Origin: an uncultured Phycisphaerales bacterium
GTDB lineage: Bacteria; Planctomycetota; Phycisphaerae; Sedimentisphaerales; Anaerobacaceae
Length of the DNA: 9,334 bases
Assembly (NCBI GenBank): GCA_937927975.1
Contig: CALEZT010000014.1
Coordinates: forward strand, 1-9,334
Reading direction: 5' to 3'
Part shown: positions 6,105 to 9,334 of the stretch, one piece after another
Layout: each line of letters opens with the position of its first letter
Position numbering within the stretch: position 1 is the stretch's first letter
Program-made: the position numbers and the translations under genes
The notes under the pieces: model-generated
Told to the model about the DNA's origin: nothing
The model's input: the letters and a program-made list of their open reading frames with translations, nothing else
The model's database searches: none

Positions 6105-7834
6105 CAATAAGAAGCGCAACACGAACATGGCCGCAGAAAAGCCTTTGTGAGATCGCCGCAGTGACAAAGGGCAAGAAACCTGGAAGCTTCGCGGGCGCGG
6201 CATCTTCAGAGTCGCTGCCATACCTTGAAGCTGCCTTCCTGCGGAGGCAAGGCGAACCCAAGCGTATTTCTCTAAATGAAACAAATGGGCTTGTTCTACT
6301 CGATTCCACGGATACGCTGATCTTGTGGGATGGGGCAAATGCGGGAGACATATTCCGTGGAGAGATTGGTGTGGTGGCTTCGACAATGGCGAGGGTTCGA
6401 GCACAGACCACGGAGATACTCCCCGAATTCCTCTACTTCTGCTTGTTGGCATTTTCCTCGAAGCTGCGTGAAACCGCTGCTGGCTCTACGGTCCCACACG
6501 TTCGTGGGGCCATTGTTAGTGATCTTCAGATTCCCTTGCCCCCAATCACTGTTCAGGAGCACATACTCCAGATTCTCCAGAAGGCCGACGAGGTTCGCCG
6601 CAAACGACAGGAAGCTCTGGCGCTTGCGGACGCGATCTTATCTGCATCGTTCATCGGAATGTTTGGAGACCCAGGGAACAACCACGACGCCTATGAGCGC
6701 GTCCCGCTTGGAAAGATCGCGGATGTGCGGAGTGGCGTCACAAAAGGCAGAAAGCTAGGGGACAGGGATACCGTTGAAGTCCCATATCTTCGTGTGGCCA
6801 ACGTTCAGGATGGATTCCTTGACCTCACTGAAATGAAAACCATCGAGGTCTTGCCCGGTGATGTGGACAGATTCCATCTGGAAGACGGCGATATTCTCAT
6901 GACCGAGGGAGGCGACCCCGATAAATTGGGACGTGGAACTGTATGGCGGAATCAGATAGAGGGCTGCATTCATCAGAATCACGTTTTCCGGGTCAGGACA
7001 AGCCGCGAAAAATTGGCCCCCGAGTATCTTGCTGCGCTTCTGCGAACGCAGTATGCAAAGCACTATTTTTTAGGTTGCGCCAAACGGTCAAGCAACCTCG
7101 CGTCTGTCAACTCGACGCAGGTCAAGGCCTTCCCTGTTCCGCTGCCGAGCATCAAGTTCCAAGACAAGTTCGTGAGCGCGGTCGACCAGTGGGTGCAGGC
7201 ATCAGAAAGATTAGCGGAAGGGCTGAAGGATGCTGGCAGGCTTTTCGCGAGCCTCATGGAAGAATCCTTTTCCGGTAATCTCACTGCCGAGTGGGAAGCG
7301 GCCAATGCGGATTGGATTAAGGCTCAGATCGATCTGCAGGAACGTCTGCCGCGATTGCTTCTCTTGGCTCTCATCCGGGAACGAGCGGCACGCGCCGAGA
7401 AAGCCGCACAAACAGCCGTCTTGGTTACATCTCTAATGAAATACGTTTTCCTGTTCCAGATGGAGGGGAACGGCCGCCGCCGGTATTACCAGTTCGTCCC
7501 GTACCACTACGGTCCCTTTGCCAAGGAGATTTACGACGATCTGGAACGTCTCAAGGCCGATGGTTTCGTGTCCGTTGAGAACAACACAGAGGAGGACAGG
7601 ACACGGATCACTTTGGCCGACTCTTCTAAAGCCGATGCTGCCCTGGCCGATTTCCCAGACGATCTCAAGGAAGACGTGCCTGCGATCCTCGACGCCTATG
7701 GCGACCTCGACCACAACGCTTTGCTCAAAACTGTCTACGAAAAATACCCCGCCTACGCCAAGAAGAGCCGCGTTCACAAGAAGGATAAGGCGGCTCCGAA
7801 GAAGGGATCACCCGGAAGGAGGGCCAAGAAATGA
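6101..7834 (+). CDS. hsdS: Type I restriction enzyme, S (specificity) subunit with extra C-terminal domain
   Basis: HsdS chooses the two-part DNA target for both methylation and cleavage. Two target-recognition domains are visible, about residues 8-150 (from WPQKSLCEIA to LQIPLPPITVQEHI) and 199-352 (from YERVPLGKIADVRSG to KAFPVPLPSIKFQ). Each is followed by a long spacer helix, and the two spacers end alike (ILSASFIGMFGD and LMEESFSGNL). The usual protein stops near there, but this one runs on to 577 residues. Residues about 440-555 carry LMKYVFLFQ and YQFVPYHYGPFAKEIYDDL, a pattern like the YwgA or SocA/Panacea winged-helix families, and the tail is lysine and arginine rich. ATG 6101 is chosen because it gives an ATGA overlap with the PIN gene and has GGAAGG at 6088-6093; ATG 6086 is an alternative adding five residues. 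Frame and length are intact. Confidence 0.9.
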   Translation: MTIRSATRTWPQKSLCEIAAVTKGKKPGSFAGAASSESLPYLEAAFLRRQGEPKRISLNETNGLVLLDSTDTLILWDGANAGDIFRGEIGVVASTMARVRAQTTEILPEFLYFCLLAFSSKLRETAAGSTVPHVRGAIVSDLQIPLPPITVQEHILQILQKADEVRRKRQEALALADAILSASFIGMFGDPGNNHDAYERVPLGKIADVRSGVTKGRKLGDRDTVEVPYLRVANVQDGFLDLTEMKTIEVLPGDVDRFHLEDGDILMTEGGDPDKLGRGTVWRNQIEGCIHQNHVFRVRTSREKLAPEYLAALLRTQYAKHYFLGCAKRSSNLASVNSTQVKAFPVPLPSIKFQDKFVSAVDQWVQASERLAEGLKDAGRLFASLMEESFSGNLTAEWEAANADWIKAQIDLQERLPRLLLLALIRERAARAEKAAQTAVLVTSLMKYVFLFQMEGNGRRRYYQFVPYHYGPFAKEIYDDLERLKADGFVSVENNTEEDRTRITLADSSKADAALADFPDDLKEDVPAILDAYGDLDHNALLKTVYEKYPAYAKKSRVHKKDKAAPKKGSPGRRAKK

Positions 7835-8934
7835 GCGTGCGGGATGCCGCTATTCAGGTCCTGCAGGAAGCCGGACAGCCTCTTCATGCTGAAGCGATTA
7901 CAAAGATGATCCTGTCCACAGGACTTTGGAAAACCACGGGAAAAACTCCGGCCGCTACCGTAAGCGCGCGGCTCTATTCAGACATCAAAAAGCACGGAGA
8001 GGCATCTCCCTTTATCATCCATGCGCCACAGACATTCGGCTTGAGGGATGCAAAGCTCTCCGCCGAGCCCACCAAGAAACTACAGCCAAAAGATGAAGCC
8101 ATTGAAGCCAACAAGGCACAAGGTCAGACTTATTCGTTTACCGATTCAGCCGAAAAGGTGCTTGATGAATTCGGCCAGAAACAACCCATGCATTACCGGG
8201 CAATCACAAGCAAGGCCCTTGAGAGGGGCTGGCTCATCACCGGAGGCAAGACTCCCGAAGCCTCTATGTATGCTCAGATTATCACCGAGATAAAGCGTTA
8301 CACACGTCGCGGCGAGCAACCTCGGTTCGTTCAACATGGAAAAGGATTCGTCGGGCTTTTCAGGTGGATGGGGCGAGGCTTGGCCTTTGAAATCGAGCAG
8401 CACAACAAGAAGGTGCGTCAGGCTCTGCACTCGCGGTTACTCGGTATGGAATGGGATGGATTTGAGGAGTTGATTGCCAGACTGCTGGCCGAGATCGGAT
8501 TTGAGGATATTGAAGTCACCAGTCGGAGCAAAGACGGCGGTATCGATGTCCGAGGGACTCTGGTTGTGGGTGATGTCATTCGCACACGAATGGCAATTCA
8601 GGTGAAGAAATGGAAGCGCAATGTTCAAGCGCCTATTGTTCAACAGGTCCGGGGAAGCCTTGGGACTCACGAGCAGGGGCTGATTATCACAACCAGCGAT
8701 TTTAGCGTTGGTGCACGCAAGGAAGCCGCACGTCCAGATGCCATTCCTGTGGCTCTGATGAACGGCGAGCAGCTCGGTTTGCTGCTGATCGAGAATGGCA
8801 TTGGGGTTTCCCGTCGAAGCCACGATTTGTTTGAGCTTGAGGAGCCTTCTGGCACGGACGAGGGAACAACAAAAGCAGACGTTTCCGATGGCCAGGTGCA
8901 TGACAGCGCAGGTGCGAAAGGGCCTACGGAATGA
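7831..8934 (+). CDS. Tandem HARE-HTH / Mrr-type restriction endonuclease
   Basis: The 367-residue protein has three parts. Two HARE-HTH winged-helix domains lie at about residues 1-73 and 104-178; each has the family's signature of a helix, a PLHAEAIT-like segment, then GLWKTTGKTPAATVSA or the parallel GWLITGGKTPEASMYA. The Mrr catalytic domain (about 200-325) has FEELIARLL, the acidic D239 in DGGIDVRG and Q257-V-K259 in IQVKKW, the D-QxK form of the PD-(D/E)xK site usual in Mrr. Mrr enzymes cut methylated foreign DNA, and HARE-HTH domains have been proposed to sense modified DNA, so a Type IV-like role is likely. The last 35 residues are acidic and look disordered. ATG 7831 overlaps the hsdS stop by ATGA and has GGAGGG at 7818-7823. 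The catalytic site is intact. The DNA signal it recognises cannot be read from the sequence. Confidence 0.88.
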   Translation: MSVRDAAIQVLQEAGQPLHAEAITKMILSTGLWKTTGKTPAATVSARLYSDIKKHGEASPFIIHAPQTFGLRDAKLSAEPTKKLQPKDEAIEANKAQGQTYSFTDSAEKVLDEFGQKQPMHYRAITSKALERGWLITGGKTPEASMYAQIITEIKRYTRRGEQPRFVQHGKGFVGLFRWMGRGLAFEIEQHNKKVRQALHSRLLGMEWDGFEELIARLLAEIGFEDIEVTSRSKDGGIDVRGTLVVGDVIRTRMAIQVKKWKRNVQAPIVQQVRGSLGTHEQGLIITTSDFSVGARKEAARPDAIPVALMNGEQLGLLLIENGIGVSRRSHDLFELEEPSGTDEGTTKADVSDGQVHDSAGAKGPTE

Positions 8935-9334
8935 CGAACGAAGAAATCGCCAGATTCTTTAATAACGCGAGGCCGCATATTCAGGGTAACCCGAACCTGC
9001 GTGATCCCCAAGTAGAAGGTTGGTTCCGCACGCGCCAGCATTTCCGGAACAGCTCCGAGCATGCAATCCTCCAGATTCCTGTGGGCTGCGGCAAGACCGG
9101 TCTCATGGCCCTGCTGCCCTTCGAGATCGCCCAAGGGCGGGTGTTGGTGATCGCTCCGAACCTCGAGATTAGGCGGGGCATTTCCACCGCCTTCGATGTC
9201 GCCGGGCGTGAATGCTTCTGGACCTCGACGCGCGTCTTGACCGACGTGAGCCATGGTCCTTTCCCAGCCGTCCTGGACGGTCAGGACGCGAACATCCACG
9301 ACTGCGAGAGCTCGCATATCGTCGTCACCAACAT
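8931..9334 (+). CDS. SF2 (DEAD/DEAH-type) helicase, N-terminal part (3' end outside window)
   Basis: The reading frame opens at ATG 8931, overlaps the preceding stop by ATGA and stays open for 134 codons to the window edge. AAAGGG at 8917-8922 is its ribosome binding site. Visible motor motifs are a Walker A site PVGCGKT (residues 50-56), a motif Ia strand VLVIAPNLEI (71-80) and a final strand SSHIVVTN (127-134) where SF2 proteins often have the IVVTTxQ-like motif. The DExx box and second RecA domain would lie beyond the window, so the subtype cannot be fixed. An aromatic and arginine-rich stretch (WFRTRQHF, 31-38) stands where many restriction-type helicases have their Q-motif-like region. 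Being coupled to the Mrr-type nuclease suggests it supplies DNA translocation or unwinding for it; that is inference. Confidence 0.85.
   Translation, partial: MTNEEIARFFNNARPHIQGNPNLRDPQVEGWFRTRQHFRNSSEHAILQIPVGCGKTGLMALLPFEIAQGRVLVIAPNLEIRRGISTAFDVAGRECFWTSTRVLTDVSHGPFPAVLDGQDANIHDCESSHIVVTN

Noticed and set aside
7831..9334. BREX, DISARM, Druantia or Zorya-type system
   Set aside because: A nuclease plus the first third of a helicase is not enough, and none of the marker genes of these systems is in the window.
1..9334. CRISPR array, tRNA, insertion sequence or attachment repeats
   Set aside because: I saw no spaced direct repeats, transposase, terminal inverted repeats or tRNA-like cloverleaf. 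The coding density leaves almost no room for them.

Overview
The window is bacterial DNA: dense, same-strand genes with strong Shine-Dalgarno sequences, 1-17 nt gene overlaps and a sigma70-type promoter. By eye the base composition is moderately GC-rich. No rRNA, tRNA or other taxonomic marker is present, so I do not assign a species. All seven genes from 750 to the end belong to, or sit with, a restriction-modification (R-M) locus.

Layout. Positions 1-590 hold the end of a gene resembling the gamma-glutamylcyclotransferase family and a small uncharacterised protein; these look like flanking chromosome. Positions 591-749 are the only sizeable intergenic gap. It holds a good -35/-10 promoter, a perfect 12-bp palindrome over the -10 box and a short hairpin just before the first ribosome binding site. 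From 750 onward there is a tightly packed run on the + strand: an XRE-family regulator (TTG start), hsdR (GTG start), hsdM, a PIN-domain ribonuclease fused to an unrecognised C-terminal region, hsdS with an extra C-terminal domain, a nuclease with two HARE-HTH domains and an Mrr-type catalytic domain, and the start of an SF2 helicase cut by the window end.

How the genes could work together. HsdR, HsdM and HsdS make a complete Type I R-M enzyme; the EcoEI-like C-terminus of HsdR suggests the Type IB group. The XRE protein probably times or limits expression of the operon, as controller proteins do in Type II systems. The PIN protein lies between hsdM and hsdS, at a Type I locus as the PrrC and RloC anticodon nucleases do, so it may be a second-line RNA-cleaving response (inference). 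The HARE-HARE-Mrr protein looks like a modification-sensing (Type IV-like) DNA nuclease, and the helicase after it may be its motor partner (inference).

The least ordinary parts are the PIN fusion inside the hsd operon, the YwgA/Panacea-like extension on HsdS, and the translational coupling of the whole set from the PIN gene to the helicase by successive ATGA overlaps. These suggest one composite, layered defence operon rather than a plain Type I system with unrelated neighbours.
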